DNA of 64,000 nt from DATIXJ01 sp963714795 (GTDB lineage: Bacteria > Bacteroidota > Ignavibacteria > UBA10030 > SZUA-254). The notes under the pieces were generated by a model, which saw only the letters and a list, made by a program, of their open reading frames with translations, ran no database searches and was not told the origin of the DNA. How positions within the stretch are numbered: the first letter of the stretch is position 1; each line of letters opens with the position of its first letter. The stretch covers positions 434,001 through 498,000 of the forward strand of contig CAVQPS010000006.1 in assembly GCA_963714795.1 (NCBI GenBank), read 5' to 3'. A program made the position numbers and the translations under genes. Positions 19,282 through 29,825 of the stretch are shown in pieces.

Positions 19282-21099
19282 ATGCAGCGTCTTATTGTTC
19301 TTGCCGTCTTTCTGTTGTTTGGTACGAGCGTATTTCCCCAAACAAACACCCAAGAGGAAGCGGTACTCGGCAAAGCGGGTTCGACATTTGTCACCGAGCA
19401 TGAATTCCTCGATCGTTTTGAATTGACTCCCGGACTGTATCGCCATCGTTTAAGCCAGCTGGATGAAGAAAAATTACTTTTTCTGTATTCCATGGTCGCG
19501 GAAAAACTACTTTCGCAGGAGGCGATAAAATTACATTTCGATCGTGATACGGTGTATCAGAGGGCGATATATCATATTTCGGCACTTCTGGCGCGTGATG
19601 AATTGTATCGCCGTGAAATAAGCGGTAATGTCCCGATAGGCCGGAAAGAACTTCAGGAAAGCGTTAAGAAAGCTCTCAACCGGTTATTGGTCAGTTATGT
19701 ATTTTTCCCTTCGCATGACGACGCTCAGTTCATTCGGTCACGCATAAAAAATAAAACCGATTTCGAGTCTTTAACAATAGACTCTTCAGTTCAGTTTCTG
19801 CGGGATACCGCTACAATCGTGTGGGGTGATGCCGATACGGCCATTGAGTATGCGGCGTACCGTCTTTCTCCCGAAGGAGTTTCGCCCGTTATATCTGCCG
19901 GAGATGGCTATTATATCCTTACGTTGGTTCGTTCTGAACCGAATGAATTTTATACAAAAATGCAGCCTTCCGTCCTCGGAGAACGGGTGGAGAAGATTCT
20001 TCGGCAACGAAAAGAAGAGTGGCAAACGGAAAAATATCTCGACGAGTTGATGAAACATAAAACCTCTTACTCGCCCCCCATTATTTTTCAGCAGTTTTCT
20101 GTGGCATGCGAATCCGTGGAAGTGCACAAACGTCTTCAGGATTCGTTGTTCAACCGCGATGACTTTCAGACACTTACAAATTTACTTCATGATAAATTGG
20201 ATGATACTCTTATCGTCGCAGGATCAGCAATTTGGACGGTAAAGGATGCAATATTAAAATTATTGGAAAAGAGTTTTCTCTTTACCCGAAGTAATGTGCA
20301 TGCTGTTTCCCGGCGTTTATATAACGAATTTCATCAATGGACATGGTTAGAATTACTGGAGCAGGAAGCCATTGCCCGGGGATTAGACCGCACTCCGGAT
20401 GTCCAGCGGGAGCTGGAACCATGGCGAACGCAAATATTAGCCCAGATGTTTAAAGAGTTTATGAATAGCAGGGTTACCGTTTCCGACCAGGAGGTAATTT
20501 CATTTATGAAATCTTCCGACTCGGGGTTTGTGTTACCACAAGTTAAAATATTGTCATTTCATACTCCCTCGTTGGACGGGATGAGAGAAGCTCTTGTCGC
20601 GTTGGAAAATGGAATTTCCCTCAGGAATTTTCTCGATCGACATTCATCAGGCGCTCTTTTTCCAAAAGCAGTCGATACAACATTTTTCCCGGTCACCGAA
20701 CATTCTCCCCTCGGTGAAATTGCATGGCAAATGGATATCGGACAGCAATTCGGACCGATCTATGATTCCTCCGGAGGATATACCTATTTTGAACTCCTCG
20801 ATAAAAAAGGCGTCACGATAAAATCTGATACCGCTTTTGCCTCACACATGAAGCATGCCCATGATGAACTTTTGAGAATGAAGCGAAAACGCAAGCTCGA
20901 TCTTTTCCTTTCTCAAATAGCCAAACAGCACGGGGTTGCCGTATACCAGGACCGATTGCAACGCCTTTCAGTGACGGCTGTTCCCATGCTGGCGTACCGG
21001 TTGTTAGGATTTGGCGGAAGGATGTTCGCTGAACCGTTTGTGGACAAACAGATCGACTGGTTATCGATTGAACCTCCAACTGAACCCATTGTTCCGTAG
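19282..21099 (+). CDS. SurA/PpiC-like periplasmic chaperone or peptidyl-prolyl isomerase homologue
   Basis: 605 residues with a signal peptide (about 1-20, VFPQ). The N-terminal third is helical and resembles the SurA N-domain: a start near GKAGSTFVTEHEFLDRFEL, then a run of charged helices including LLSQEAIKL. A parvulin-like segment is plausible at about 420-520, with GEIAWQMDIGQQFGPI and GGYTYFELLDKK, the usual spacing of a PpiC domain, though several conserved residues are hard to place. It begins 20 bp after a strong terminator, so it is probably the first gene of a unit with the SGNH-TPR gene 11 bp downstream. Role: folding of exported or outer-membrane proteins, fitting a locus full of them. 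Prolyl isomerase activity itself is uncertain. Confidence 0.75.
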   Translation: MQRLIVLAVFLLFGTSVFPQTNTQEEAVLGKAGSTFVTEHEFLDRFELTPGLYRHRLSQLDEEKLLFLYSMVAEKLLSQEAIKLHFDRDTVYQRAIYHISALLARDELYRREISGNVPIGRKELQESVKKALNRLLVSYVFFPSHDDAQFIRSRIKNKTDFESLTIDSSVQFLRDTATIVWGDADTAIEYAAYRLSPEGVSPVISAGDGYYILTLVRSEPNEFYTKMQPSVLGERVEKILRQRKEEWQTEKYLDELMKHKTSYSPPIIFQQFSVACESVEVHKRLQDSLFNRDDFQTLTNLLHDKLDDTLIVAGSAIWTVKDAILKLLEKSFLFTRSNVHAVSRRLYNEFHQWTWLELLEQEAIARGLDRTPDVQRELEPWRTQILAQMFKEFMNSRVTVSDQEVISFMKSSDSGFVLPQVKILSFHTPSLDGMREALVALENGISLRNFLDRHSSGALFPKAVDTTFFPVTEHSPLGEIAWQMDIGQQFGPIYDSSGGYTYFELLDKKGVTIKSDTAFASHMKHAHDELLRMKRKRKLDLFLSQIAKQHGVAVYQDRLQRLSVTAVPMLAYRLLGFGGRMFAEPFVDKQIDWLSIEPPTEPIVP

Positions 21100-21110
21100 A
21101 GATACTGTTC

Positions 21111-23066
21111 ATGCTTTCCCGCCGCAAAAAATTCTTCTTCAGTATTATTCCCGTTGTAACATTGTTATGCCTTCTGGCGGGAGTTGAATTCTTTCTCCGG
21201 CATTACTATCCTTCGAACGAGAGTCAGTTAACTATCAGCGTAACATACGACGGTATCGATTGGTATCAGACCAATCGCGGTTTTTTGAAGAAGTACTTTC
21301 CTGCGAATGCACCGTTGATTCCGGAATTCAAGCCCATGCTGTTCAAACGTCATAAAGATACGAATACTGTCCGAATCTTCTGTCTTGGTGAGTCGTCGAT
21401 GTTCGGCACTCCGTATGAAATGACGGCGACTATTCCGGGAATCGTCCGGAAGCAGCTTCGCCATATTTTTCCATCCAAAGAATTTGAAGTCATTAATTTT
21501 GGTGCTTCCGCTATCAATAGTAACGTTATCCGGGACATCGTTTCCCGATTACCCGAATACTCGCCCGATCTTATCCTTGTCTACATGGGCCATAACGAAT
21601 TTTACGGACCGGATGGCATCGGGGCTTCATGGCTGGAAAAACAATTACCGGCGATTACCCGGTGGAAATATTCTGCGCGGGACCTCCGGTTGATGCAAAT
21701 TATTCAATCGTGGTTTCGAAGAGAAGACATATCAGTGAAAAATTCCGGACAGGAAGGATTGATGTATCAGGTGTCCCAGGGGAATCACGTTACATTAGAT
21801 TCCAAAGACGCAGAGAGAGTGTTCTCGCTATTCAAAACAAATCTGTCTGAGATACTTGAGACATTTCAACAAAACCATATTCCTGTTATCGTCAGCGACG
21901 TATCGTCGAATCTTCTTTTTCCGCCGTTTGCAAGTGACAGCCGGGGTGAAAACAGTTTCGGGAAGAACATTCCGGATTTGTTCTCGAAGGGGAATTATGA
22001 AGAAATTCTTGCGACGTTATTTCGTTTGCGGGCACATGACACGACCAATGCCTTTTGTAATTACTGGATCGGTAAGTCGTTGCTGGCAATGGGAAGAATC
22101 GATAGTGCCAAACAGTTCCTTTTACAGGCAAGAGACAACGATCTATTGAAGTTTCGTGCTCCGCAAAGAATTAACGAAATCATTCGTTCCATTTGTAAAA
22201 ACATGAATGTGGATTGTGTTTCGGCTGATTCGTCATTGGCTGACGTCAGTTTTGGACACATCCCGGGTGATTCTGTTTTCTGGGAACATTTGCATCCCAG
22301 ACTCAACGGTTATTATCAGATAGCAAATCTTCTGGTGAAGAAAATTATCGGGTCGAATTTTGCATGTATTTCTATAGATAAACGATCTAACTCAATCAAT
22401 TTATTACCACTTAACCAGGACAGTTTAAGTGTATGCTGGCAAGATTTGGCTTATGCAGACCTTTCCATTCAGCATTTAACCGGAAAATGGCCGTTCACAA
22501 ATTATAAAAGGGAACCGGTTGTTCTTTCTTCAGCAGATCCGACCATGCTGGGAATTGTGAATGATGTGTATTTGCGTAAACTTGGGTGGGATGAAGGAGT
22601 TTATAAATCTGCGGCATATTTTTGGAGCAGGAGCATGCTCCGTCAAGCGCAAACATCGTATGATGCTTTGTTGGAGGAGTATCCATATAGTTTTTACACA
22701 CAATATTTGCTCGGGAGTCTTCTCAATTCCATGGGTAAAAAGGAAGAAGCTTTGAGTCATTATGAAATTTCCGTTCATTCGAATTCGCATTATGCAAAGT
22801 CGCAATTAGATATCGGGCTATTGCAAGTCAACCGGGGAAACTTCGAACAAGGGATCAATTATTTACTGCATGCCCTGCAATTGGGAAAAGAAAACAAGTC
22901 AACCGATATTCAGGCAACAGCCTGTTACGGACTGGCGGCGGCATACGCCAATAAAATGCAGACAGACACTGCACTGACATATATTGCCGATGCACTTCAA
23001 CTTCGCCCGTCATATCCGGAAGTTCTTGCGCTCAAAGAAAGTATCCTTCATCGTCAAGCCCATTAG
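21111..23066 (+). CDS. Membrane-anchored SGNH/GDSL hydrolase with TPR repeats
   Basis: 651 residues. One N-terminal membrane segment (about 8-27) is followed by an SGNH hydrolase-like region: GESSMFG near 92-98 gives the block I Ser, GHNEFYG near 159-165 gives the block III GxN motif, and FWEHLHPRLNGY near 389-400 gives a block V-like His. A TPR region fills about 490-645 (LLEEYPYSFYTQYLLGSLL and further A/G/Y-spaced helices). Known SGNH proteins are esterases or O-acetyl transfer enzymes; here an envelope substrate is inferred from the anchor. A paralogue with the same architecture lies tail to tail with it, the two stop codons overlapping. The substrate is unknown. Confidence 0.85.
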   Translation: MLSRRKKFFFSIIPVVTLLCLLAGVEFFLRHYYPSNESQLTISVTYDGIDWYQTNRGFLKKYFPANAPLIPEFKPMLFKRHKDTNTVRIFCLGESSMFGTPYEMTATIPGIVRKQLRHIFPSKEFEVINFGASAINSNVIRDIVSRLPEYSPDLILVYMGHNEFYGPDGIGASWLEKQLPAITRWKYSARDLRLMQIIQSWFRREDISVKNSGQEGLMYQVSQGNHVTLDSKDAERVFSLFKTNLSEILETFQQNHIPVIVSDVSSNLLFPPFASDSRGENSFGKNIPDLFSKGNYEEILATLFRLRAHDTTNAFCNYWIGKSLLAMGRIDSAKQFLLQARDNDLLKFRAPQRINEIIRSICKNMNVDCVSADSSLADVSFGHIPGDSVFWEHLHPRLNGYYQIANLLVKKIIGSNFACISIDKRSNSINLLPLNQDSLSVCWQDLAYADLSIQHLTGKWPFTNYKREPVVLSSADPTMLGIVNDVYLRKLGWDEGVYKSAAYFWSRSMLRQAQTSYDALLEEYPYSFYTQYLLGSLLNSMGKKEEALSHYEISVHSNSHYAKSQLDIGLLQVNRGNFEQGINYLLHALQLGKENKSTDIQATACYGLAAAYANKMQTDTALTYIADALQLRPSYPEVLALKESILHRQAH

Positions 23067-25078
23067 GGTTTCTTGCCGTTTTTTTCTCCGTTTATTTTTT
23101 GGAGAAGCATGATCGCAGGTTTGTCATCGGGCTTCAATTGTAAAACCTGCAGCAATTCTTTTTCAGCTTCGGAAAATTCCGATGCATTGAAATATGCCTG
23201 TGCCAGCATATATCGGTTATCGATCTGATCCCGGGTTGATCCGGAAAGCGATAAAGCTTTTTCATAGTAAAGGATTGCTTCTTCTTGTCGATTGTTGTTG
23301 AGAGCAATATCGCCTAATGCACGGTACGCAAGAAGCGTCGGCCGGATTGTGAGCGATGCCAGGAGAACAGAATGCAATTCCGGTATTTTCCGTTGATCAA
23401 GAAGAATTTTGGCAAGCTTGAGATATGATTCGACATCGGCGTTCGGAAATTGATTGATAATGACGCGGTATTCTTTTTCCGCATGCGCAAGATCGTGTCG
23501 TAAAAGATAATAATCGGCTGCGCCTTCATGTGCCTGTGTCCATGACCATTGAGAACGTGTCACCCGTTCTGCAATTTCTCCCAGCGTGTCATTCGTTGCG
23601 ACCGGATCGACAATCGGAAACTGAGAAACAAACGGCCAGCCGGATGTGAGAACTTCCGTCCGGCGTTCTGCAATGCGTTCATCCAGGTCGGTTACGCTTC
23701 GGTTGTTCCACAATGTATCATCATTGACCGTATCCCGCCTTATCCATTCGGCATCATTGCCAAGAAAAAGCAAACGCCGCATCATCAAGGCGTATTCTTT
23801 TGCCATCCAAAACGTACCGCGGGAATTCGGATGGAGATGTTCGGTGATGAGTGAATGACCGATGATTGAGTCGGGAGAATGATCCTGGAACGTTTTTTCT
23901 ATATCCGCCGTGAATACCGTTTTGTCATCGGAAGCCGAGAGAATCGCCTGATTAAAGTCATTGCTTGATCTGAATCGTAACTGATCATAATCACGTGCTT
24001 GCCGGTATTCGGAACGAGCCTCACGATATTGGTGCAATTGATCGAGACATTTGGCAAGATCGTAATGAGCATCGGCACGCAACGAGTCGTTCAATATCGC
24101 CGAACGAAATTCGGAATCCGCTCTGGCAATAAGACCGCCATGCCAGTGGACGACTGCCGAATCCATCGATTGCCGAAAGAGATTCAAATTGTTTTCAGAA
24201 ATTGTTTTGGATGGAAGTGAAACGAACGGCGGCATATCCCGCAGATTGGAGGCTTGTGTTCCCAAAATAACAGGAATATGTTTGTTTGCACACAGGTTCT
24301 TCAGATCGGATAAGTTTTCCTTAAAAATATCCAAACAGGCATTATATTCATCGCTTCCGAACGGAATATATTGTCCGAATGCAAGTGTTTCCATCAGCGT
24401 GCCGGGTAATCGTGATGCGGGAGTGTGATGCATAAAACTTGTTACGGAAGCATACAGATCGCGCAAGAGCATAAATGTTTTCACATGAATCATCTGAAGG
24501 TTCAGCATCGTGAGCCAACGGTATTTTCCGATCGATTCATGAGATGAAATTCCCAATGCGCCGTAAAATTCATTGTGACCGTCGTAAACAATCAAAAGAT
24601 CAGGTTCATAATTCATGACCTCTTTTGCCATGTCTAAAACTGTGAAACTGTTTGTTGCCGTCATGCCGACGTTGATAATTTCGATCGTGCGGTCGGGAAA
24701 TATTGCATGAAGCCGGTCGCGGAGAAATGATGAGAACGCGCCGTTATACCAGTAGGGATAACCGACCGTCGTGGATCCTCCAAGACAAAATATTCTCAAT
24801 GATCCTTTTGGTTTGGCAACGAGAAAATAATCGGGGGAGGGTGTGGCATTGAACTGGTAACGGGAAAAATATCGATTTTTGATTTCCGGATTGAGAATGT
24901 AATAATTGTTCCCGTTGATCATTTCCGTCTTAAACATCGATATATCCGGACCATAATGAACGATCCGCAATATTCCTTCGAGCAAAACGAAAAAAACGAT
25001 CGGGATGGAAATGGTGATCAGAAAGAATTGCCGCCGTCGCTTCGGAGAAAAAGAAACAGTCGTTTTATGCTTGGTCAT
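23063..25078 (-). CDS. Membrane-anchored SGNH/GDSL hydrolase with TPR repeats (paralogue)
   Basis: 671 residues, same layout as the convergent neighbour: a basic N-terminus (KRRRQ), a membrane helix at about 16-35, LGGSTTVGYP near 100 (block I Ser), YDGHNEFYGALG near 165 (block III), and TEHLHPNSRGTFWMAKEY near 410-427 (block V His). TPR helices are predicted at about 330-370 and 535-660. Its stop overlaps the neighbour's stop by 3 bases. Block I is GGST rather than GESS, and overall similarity is recognisable but partial, so the pair may act on different substrates. Upstream, divergent from a GH13 amylase gene, a TTGGAA-N18-TATTAT pattern could be its promoter. It is convergent with gene 21111, so it is not in the same operon. 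Confidence 0.85.
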   Translation of the reverse strand: MTKHKTTVSFSPKRRRQFFLITISIPIVFFVLLEGILRIVHYGPDISMFKTEMINGNNYYILNPEIKNRYFSRYQFNATPSPDYFLVAKPKGSLRIFCLGGSTTVGYPYWYNGAFSSFLRDRLHAIFPDRTIEIINVGMTATNSFTVLDMAKEVMNYEPDLLIVYDGHNEFYGALGISSHESIGKYRWLTMLNLQMIHVKTFMLLRDLYASVTSFMHHTPASRLPGTLMETLAFGQYIPFGSDEYNACLDIFKENLSDLKNLCANKHIPVILGTQASNLRDMPPFVSLPSKTISENNLNLFRQSMDSAVVHWHGGLIARADSEFRSAILNDSLRADAHYDLAKCLDQLHQYREARSEYRQARDYDQLRFRSSNDFNQAILSASDDKTVFTADIEKTFQDHSPDSIIGHSLITEHLHPNSRGTFWMAKEYALMMRRLLFLGNDAEWIRRDTVNDDTLWNNRSVTDLDERIAERRTEVLTSGWPFVSQFPIVDPVATNDTLGEIAERVTRSQWSWTQAHEGAADYYLLRHDLAHAEKEYRVIINQFPNADVESYLKLAKILLDQRKIPELHSVLLASLTIRPTLLAYRALGDIALNNNRQEEAILYYEKALSLSGSTRDQIDNRYMLAQAYFNASEFSEAEKELLQVLQLKPDDKPAIMLLQKINGEKNGKKP

Positions 25079-25232
25079 ACATGAAGTTTTTCATTGGCAC
25101 AGATAATATAACATCTCCGTATAATATTCCAAAATAGAGCTTGAAACCGGTCGAAAGCGCCGTCTCGTTGCATTTCACTGATCTTTTCCTTACCATGAAC
25201 TGGTCATCATATTATTCGAGTTGTCGCCCCGC

Positions 25233-26723
25233 ATGATTTTTCATGAATTCGTTGTCGTCAGAGCATTTTACAGGAACAATATTTTTTTTGCTATTGTTTT
25301 TGTATCCGCGCTTTTCTCTCCACATCTCTATGCCCAGGACACCTCTTTTGTTCCGAACTGGGTGAAAGATGCAATCGTCTATCAGATTTTTCCGGAACGA
25401 TTTGCCAACGGAGATTCCACCAATGATCCACCCAATGTCGAGCAGTGGAACGGAGAACCAACGTTCCGCAACTATTTCGGCGGTGATATTCAGGGAATTA
25501 TCGATCATCTGGATTATGTCCGGCAATTAGGTGCGAATACTCTTTATCTCACGCCGATTTTTGAATCGCCCACAAATCATAAATATCAAACGACCGATTA
25601 TTATTCGATCGATCCTCATTTCGGCAGCGAGAAACTTTTTCAGCGGCTCGTCGATGCATGTCATGCGAGGCGCATTCGAATTATTTTAGATGCCGTGTTC
25701 AATCATACTGGAAGAGATTTTTTCGCTTTCAAAGATATCCTCAAGAATCAGGAACGATCCAAATATGTTCATTGGTATACAATTCATAGCTTTCCGGTAA
25801 GCAATTCCGATCCGCCGAATTATGAAGCATTTTGGGGCGAAAGCTCTTTGCCGAAATTAAATTCGGATAATCCCGAGGTGCGAAAATATCTATTTGATGT
25901 GACCACATATTGGACCTCGAAGGGAATTGACGGATGGCGGCTCGATGTTGCCGATGGTCCGTCGCATGATTTTTGGATTCAATGGCGCAAGGTTGTAAAA
26001 AAAATCAATCCGAATATTTATATTTCGGGAGAAATATGGGATGATGCTTCGGCGTGGCTGCAAGGTGATCAATTTGACGGCGTGATGAATTACCGGTTCA
26101 GAGGTGCCTGCGTCGGTTTCTTTGCTCTGGATAACCGGAACGCAAAACAATTTGGTTCGATTCTTGAAGACGTGGACCGTCATTGTCCGCCTGATGTCAG
26201 TTACGGATTAATGAATCTCATCGGCAGTCATGACACCGAGCGTTTTCTGACATTGTGTGGCGGTGATGTCGACAAATTCAAACTTGCCGTTTTGTTTCAA
26301 ATGACGTACCTCGGCATACCGACAATCTATTACGGCGATGAAATCGGAATGCTGGGTGGCCGTGATCCGGGTTGCCGGCATACAATGATTTGGGATACGA
26401 CGAAATGGAATTCGGACCTTCAGGCATGGTATCGTACAATGATTTCGGTGCGGAACAAGTACGGAGTGTTTCGCCGCGGATCGGTCCAAACGATCATTGC
26501 CGATTCAACCAAAGATTTGTATGCGTTTATGCGGCGCGATTCCGTGACGCAAGCGATTGTGATTATCAATAATTCCACAGATCACCGGCAACTCACGGCC
26601 GGAGACATACTTCCGGAAAACAAATGGTTCGACCTAATACATGACAAAGATTTCCCGCAAGGCGGTGTCATCGATCTTTCACCGCGTTCCGGGATGGTAC
26701 TTATTTCATCGAAAGGAAAATAA
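25233..26723 (+). CDS. Exported GH13 alpha-amylase / neopullulanase-like enzyme
   Basis: 496 residues from the ATG at 25233 (a TTG at 25221 adds four residues). A signal peptide ends at about LYAQ. The barrel begins at WVKDAIVYQIFPERFANGD, and all four GH13 regions are present: DAVFNHTG (I), GWRLDVADG with the nucleophile Asp (II), ISGEIWDD with the acid/base Glu (III) and IGSHDTERF (IV). The YQIFPERF start and the GGDIQGIIDHLDYV motif are typical of the cyclomaltodextrinase/neopullulanase group. It has no sorting tail and no N-terminal domain, so a periplasmic location is inferred. The next gene, another amylase, begins 1 base after the stop, so the two are an operon: one enzyme probably surface-bound, one periplasmic. 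Confidence 0.92.
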   Translation: MIFHEFVVVRAFYRNNIFFAIVFVSALFSPHLYAQDTSFVPNWVKDAIVYQIFPERFANGDSTNDPPNVEQWNGEPTFRNYFGGDIQGIIDHLDYVRQLGANTLYLTPIFESPTNHKYQTTDYYSIDPHFGSEKLFQRLVDACHARRIRIILDAVFNHTGRDFFAFKDILKNQERSKYVHWYTIHSFPVSNSDPPNYEAFWGESSLPKLNSDNPEVRKYLFDVTTYWTSKGIDGWRLDVADGPSHDFWIQWRKVVKKINPNIYISGEIWDDASAWLQGDQFDGVMNYRFRGACVGFFALDNRNAKQFGSILEDVDRHCPPDVSYGLMNLIGSHDTERFLTLCGGDVDKFKLAVLFQMTYLGIPTIYYGDEIGMLGGRDPGCRHTMIWDTTKWNSDLQAWYRTMISVRNKYGVFRRGSVQTIIADSTKDLYAFMRRDSVTQAIVIINNSTDHRQLTAGDILPENKWFDLIHDKDFPQGGVIDLSPRSGMVLISSKGK

Positions 26724-26724
26724 T

Positions 26725-29700
26725 ATGCGATTCATTGCGGTCAGTTTACTTTGTATGATAACGCTTGTTCCATTGATGGCACAGGACAGTGTTGACGTTT
26801 TTTTCACGTATAAAACAACGACGAACCCCACCAACGTTTATCTGCCGGGGGAATTTAACAATTGGGCCAATAACAGCGGTGGTTTGATTTCACCAAATCC
26901 GCTTTGGAACATGACCTATGATGGTGTCAACCATTTCTGGTATAAAACTGTACGTTTGCGTGTGGGCGGTGCCCCGACGGGCGGTGTGCATGGAGCTTAT
27001 CAATATAAGATCAATGAAAACGGATGTTCAAGTTGTTGGTCGAATGATCCAATCAATCAGCATGTCAATACTGCTGACAACAGCAATTCGTATATCATTA
27101 TCAAAGATCCGACTATTTTTCACTTAGTTCCGAATCAACGGAATCCGGTTGTCAATACTTCATTTCCGACGATCACCGCGTACATTTTTCCGAAAGTCGG
27201 ATCGGCGGTTGATACTTCTTCGCTTGCCGTTTCGATCGATGGAACTTTATATCCCGGGCTCGGTACGCAATATAATTTTGCGACGAGTCAATTTGCTTTC
27301 ACGCCTTCAACACCGTTGGCAAATGGTTCGCATACCGTCATTCTTCACGCCGGTATCAATGCCGATACCGTGACTTTCACCACTCACGGCGGTTACGTTC
27401 AGATTCAAAATGAATTTCCTTTTACAACATGGAAAAACACGTGGCTCATAAACGGCCTTGTACAGGACACGTCAATTTCAACTGCAAAAATTGTCCGTAA
27501 TACCATCGACACGTTTTCGGTAAGTGTTTCCAATGGTCTTTTTTCCTCCCAGATTCCCCTTGTTGAAGGGATTAATAATTTAATTGCCGAGGTTGATTCA
27601 TTCGGGGTCATCAAGATATCGACACCGGTAACGTATACAAGAAAAGTGAATCATTCCCCGTGGGCTGTCATTTCGTTGCAGGATACTTCAGGAGCGATCA
27701 CGCTAACCGCCGGTCAAAGTACCGATCCGGATTCCGCTCAAACTGCGACGCTGACATTTCTGTGGGGAGTCGATCCGACGAATCCTTCTGCCGTTTCCGG
27801 GGTAAACGGGGCCACGACAACACAGGTTACGTTTTCAAAACCGACTGTCCCCGGCGAATATTATTTTTCGTTGATCGCTACGGATTCTACGGGCAATAAA
27901 GATACGACGAGAAATTACATCATCGTGAATTCTGATCTGACAATCACGGCTCCGACGATTTCATCCAATCCCGATTGGGCAGAGAAAGCCCGTATATATT
28001 TCCTCTTCCCGAAATCTGCTTCGTCGGCAGGAACGTTGAATGGAGCGGCACAGAAACTCCAATACATTAAAGACATGGGCTTCAGCGTTGTCTGGCTGAT
28101 GCCGATCATGAAAAATGCTTTTCCGATCGATAATGGCACCGGACCAGGATATAACATTGTTGATTTTTATAATGTTGCACCGGAATACGGAACGGACCAG
28201 GATTTTAAAAATTTTATGACACAAGCCCACGCAATCGGTTTGAAAGTGATCCTCGATATTACGCCGAACCACTCGAGCAGTTTTCATCCCTGGTCGGTCG
28301 ATGCGCATACGTATAATATGAACTCGCCGTATTGGTTTTGGTATGAACATGCGGAGATTACGTCAAATACCAACGGCCTCGGTGATTGCCTGGACGGCGA
28401 TGGGTTCAATTATTATTGCGGGTTCAGCAATGAGCTCTTGAATTTTAATTGGAAAGATGTCGATATGCGAACGGAGATGATCAATGTGTATAAGAACTGG
28501 GTCAGTCAATATGGTGTTGACGGATTCCGTTTCGACGTGTACTGGGGTCCGCATCGCAGATATGGTGAACAATACATGGGCGAACCTGTCCGTGCCGCAT
28601 TGAAACATATCAAACCGGATATTCTTCTGCTTGGTGAGGATGATGGAACAGGGAGTGGCACGCAGGTCATTTATGCGGATAATTCTGTCGCCGGGGTCAA
28701 CGGGGGATTGGATGCGGCGTATGATTTCAATCTGTATTTCAGTCAGATTGAAAATTTTGGTTTCAGCAATGCAGCCATTCAAAACCTTCATTCCGGAATT
28801 GATAACGGCGGATATTACCCCGGCGAACATGCGCTCTATATGAGATTTATGGAGGATCAGGATCAGGACCGCATCGCGTATTTGTATTCCAATAATTTCT
28901 CAATCAATGCCACGACGACATTCATGCGCTCGATGCCGATGGCGAGTGTTCTCTTTACGATCCCGGGTATTCCGACACTCTGGAACGGTCAGGAAGTCGG
29001 CATGGGATACGGAAATAACGGCGGCACAACTTCGAGAGACCGCGGTCTCATTAATTGGGGATTTCAGGGAAAGCCGCTGCTCACTCCGCATTATCAACGG
29101 CTTGCAAATATTCGCGCACAATTTCCTGCCTTCACACAGCATAAAAAGGACACGAATCATGACGGACAGGTGACAAGTGCCGATGCGTCGGATTTTGTGG
29201 GCATCAGCGATACGAATACAATCATGTATGCTTTTTCACGACCATGGACTGATCAGAACGGTTTGACCGTTGTCAATTTTTCCGGCTCCACGCAAACAGC
29301 ACTCCTGAATTTTCTTTCCGGCGGTGGTTTGAAATTTACCGGCGGCGTTCAGCCCGGAGCGTCGTATTATCTGAATAACCTGTACACAAATACGAGCCAG
29401 CAAATATTAGGTTCGGATCTCGGTGCCCTTGCGATTCAGTTACCGCCGTATGGAACCGGAATTTATACTATTTCAACCACACGCGATTCCGTGACGATCC
29501 TGAATCCTATTTCCGATGTTCTGGAAAAAGTTACCTCGGCGATTCCGAGAGAATTTTCGCTTGAACAAAACTATCCGAATCCGTTTAATCCGTCCACTTC
29601 AATCCGGTTCGATGTTCCAAAACGGTCGAATGTAACATTGAAAGTGTTCGATGTTATCGGAAGGGAAGTTGCAACACTTGTTTCGGGCGAACATGAACCC

Positions 29701-29811
29701 GGTACGTACAGCATTTCATGGAATGCCAATAACCTTCCGAGCGGAGTCTATTTTTATCGGTTGGTGAGTGAGTCGGGAAGTGCGGTACGAAAAATGTTGT
29801 TCATGAAATAA
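26725..29811 (+). CDS. Secreted GH13 alpha-amylase with CBM48-like domain and type IX sorting tail
   Basis: 1028 residues. The ATG at 26725 is chosen over an in-frame ATG at 26641 because GAAAGGAAAA lies just upstream and a signal peptide (ending PLMAQ) starts there. An N-terminal glucan-binding E-set domain (YLPGEFNNW) covers about 25-130. A PKD/fibronectin-like segment covers about 310-400. The GH13 barrel (about 420-870) has DITPNHSS (I), GFRFDVYWG with the nucleophile Asp (II) and LLGEDDG with the Glu (III). Region IV reads MEDQDQDR, so the usual His-Asp is Gln-Asp. The sorting domain begins near 945 (QNYPNPFNP). Known for such fusions: secretion and surface attachment. It is probably the starch-cleaving enzyme of the locus, coupled to the amylase gene before it. 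Confidence 0.92.
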   Translation: MRFIAVSLLCMITLVPLMAQDSVDVFFTYKTTTNPTNVYLPGEFNNWANNSGGLISPNPLWNMTYDGVNHFWYKTVRLRVGGAPTGGVHGAYQYKINENGCSSCWSNDPINQHVNTADNSNSYIIIKDPTIFHLVPNQRNPVVNTSFPTITAYIFPKVGSAVDTSSLAVSIDGTLYPGLGTQYNFATSQFAFTPSTPLANGSHTVILHAGINADTVTFTTHGGYVQIQNEFPFTTWKNTWLINGLVQDTSISTAKIVRNTIDTFSVSVSNGLFSSQIPLVEGINNLIAEVDSFGVIKISTPVTYTRKVNHSPWAVISLQDTSGAITLTAGQSTDPDSAQTATLTFLWGVDPTNPSAVSGVNGATTTQVTFSKPTVPGEYYFSLIATDSTGNKDTTRNYIIVNSDLTITAPTISSNPDWAEKARIYFLFPKSASSAGTLNGAAQKLQYIKDMGFSVVWLMPIMKNAFPIDNGTGPGYNIVDFYNVAPEYGTDQDFKNFMTQAHAIGLKVILDITPNHSSSFHPWSVDAHTYNMNSPYWFWYEHAEITSNTNGLGDCLDGDGFNYYCGFSNELLNFNWKDVDMRTEMINVYKNWVSQYGVDGFRFDVYWGPHRRYGEQYMGEPVRAALKHIKPDILLLGEDDGTGSGTQVIYADNSVAGVNGGLDAAYDFNLYFSQIENFGFSNAAIQNLHSGIDNGGYYPGEHALYMRFMEDQDQDRIAYLYSNNFSINATTTFMRSMPMASVLFTIPGIPTLWNGQEVGMGYGNNGGTTSRDRGLINWGFQGKPLLTPHYQRLANIRAQFPAFTQHKKDTNHDGQVTSADASDFVGISDTNTIMYAFSRPWTDQNGLTVVNFSGSTQTALLNFLSGGGLKFTGGVQPGASYYLNNLYTNTSQQILGSDLGALAIQLPPYGTGIYTISTTRDSVTILNPISDVLEKVTSAIPREFSLEQNYPNPFNPSTSIRFDVPKRSNVTLKVFDVIGREVATLVSGEHEPGTYSISWNANNLPSGVYFYRLVSESGSAVRKMLFMK

Positions 29812-29825
29812 CACGCGTTCATATA

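Noticed and set aside
26641..26724. A longer N-terminus for the secreted amylase from the ATG at 26641
   Set aside because: It would overlap the upstream amylase gene and places a non-hydrophobic extension ahead of a clean signal peptide at 26725 that has its own ribosome site.
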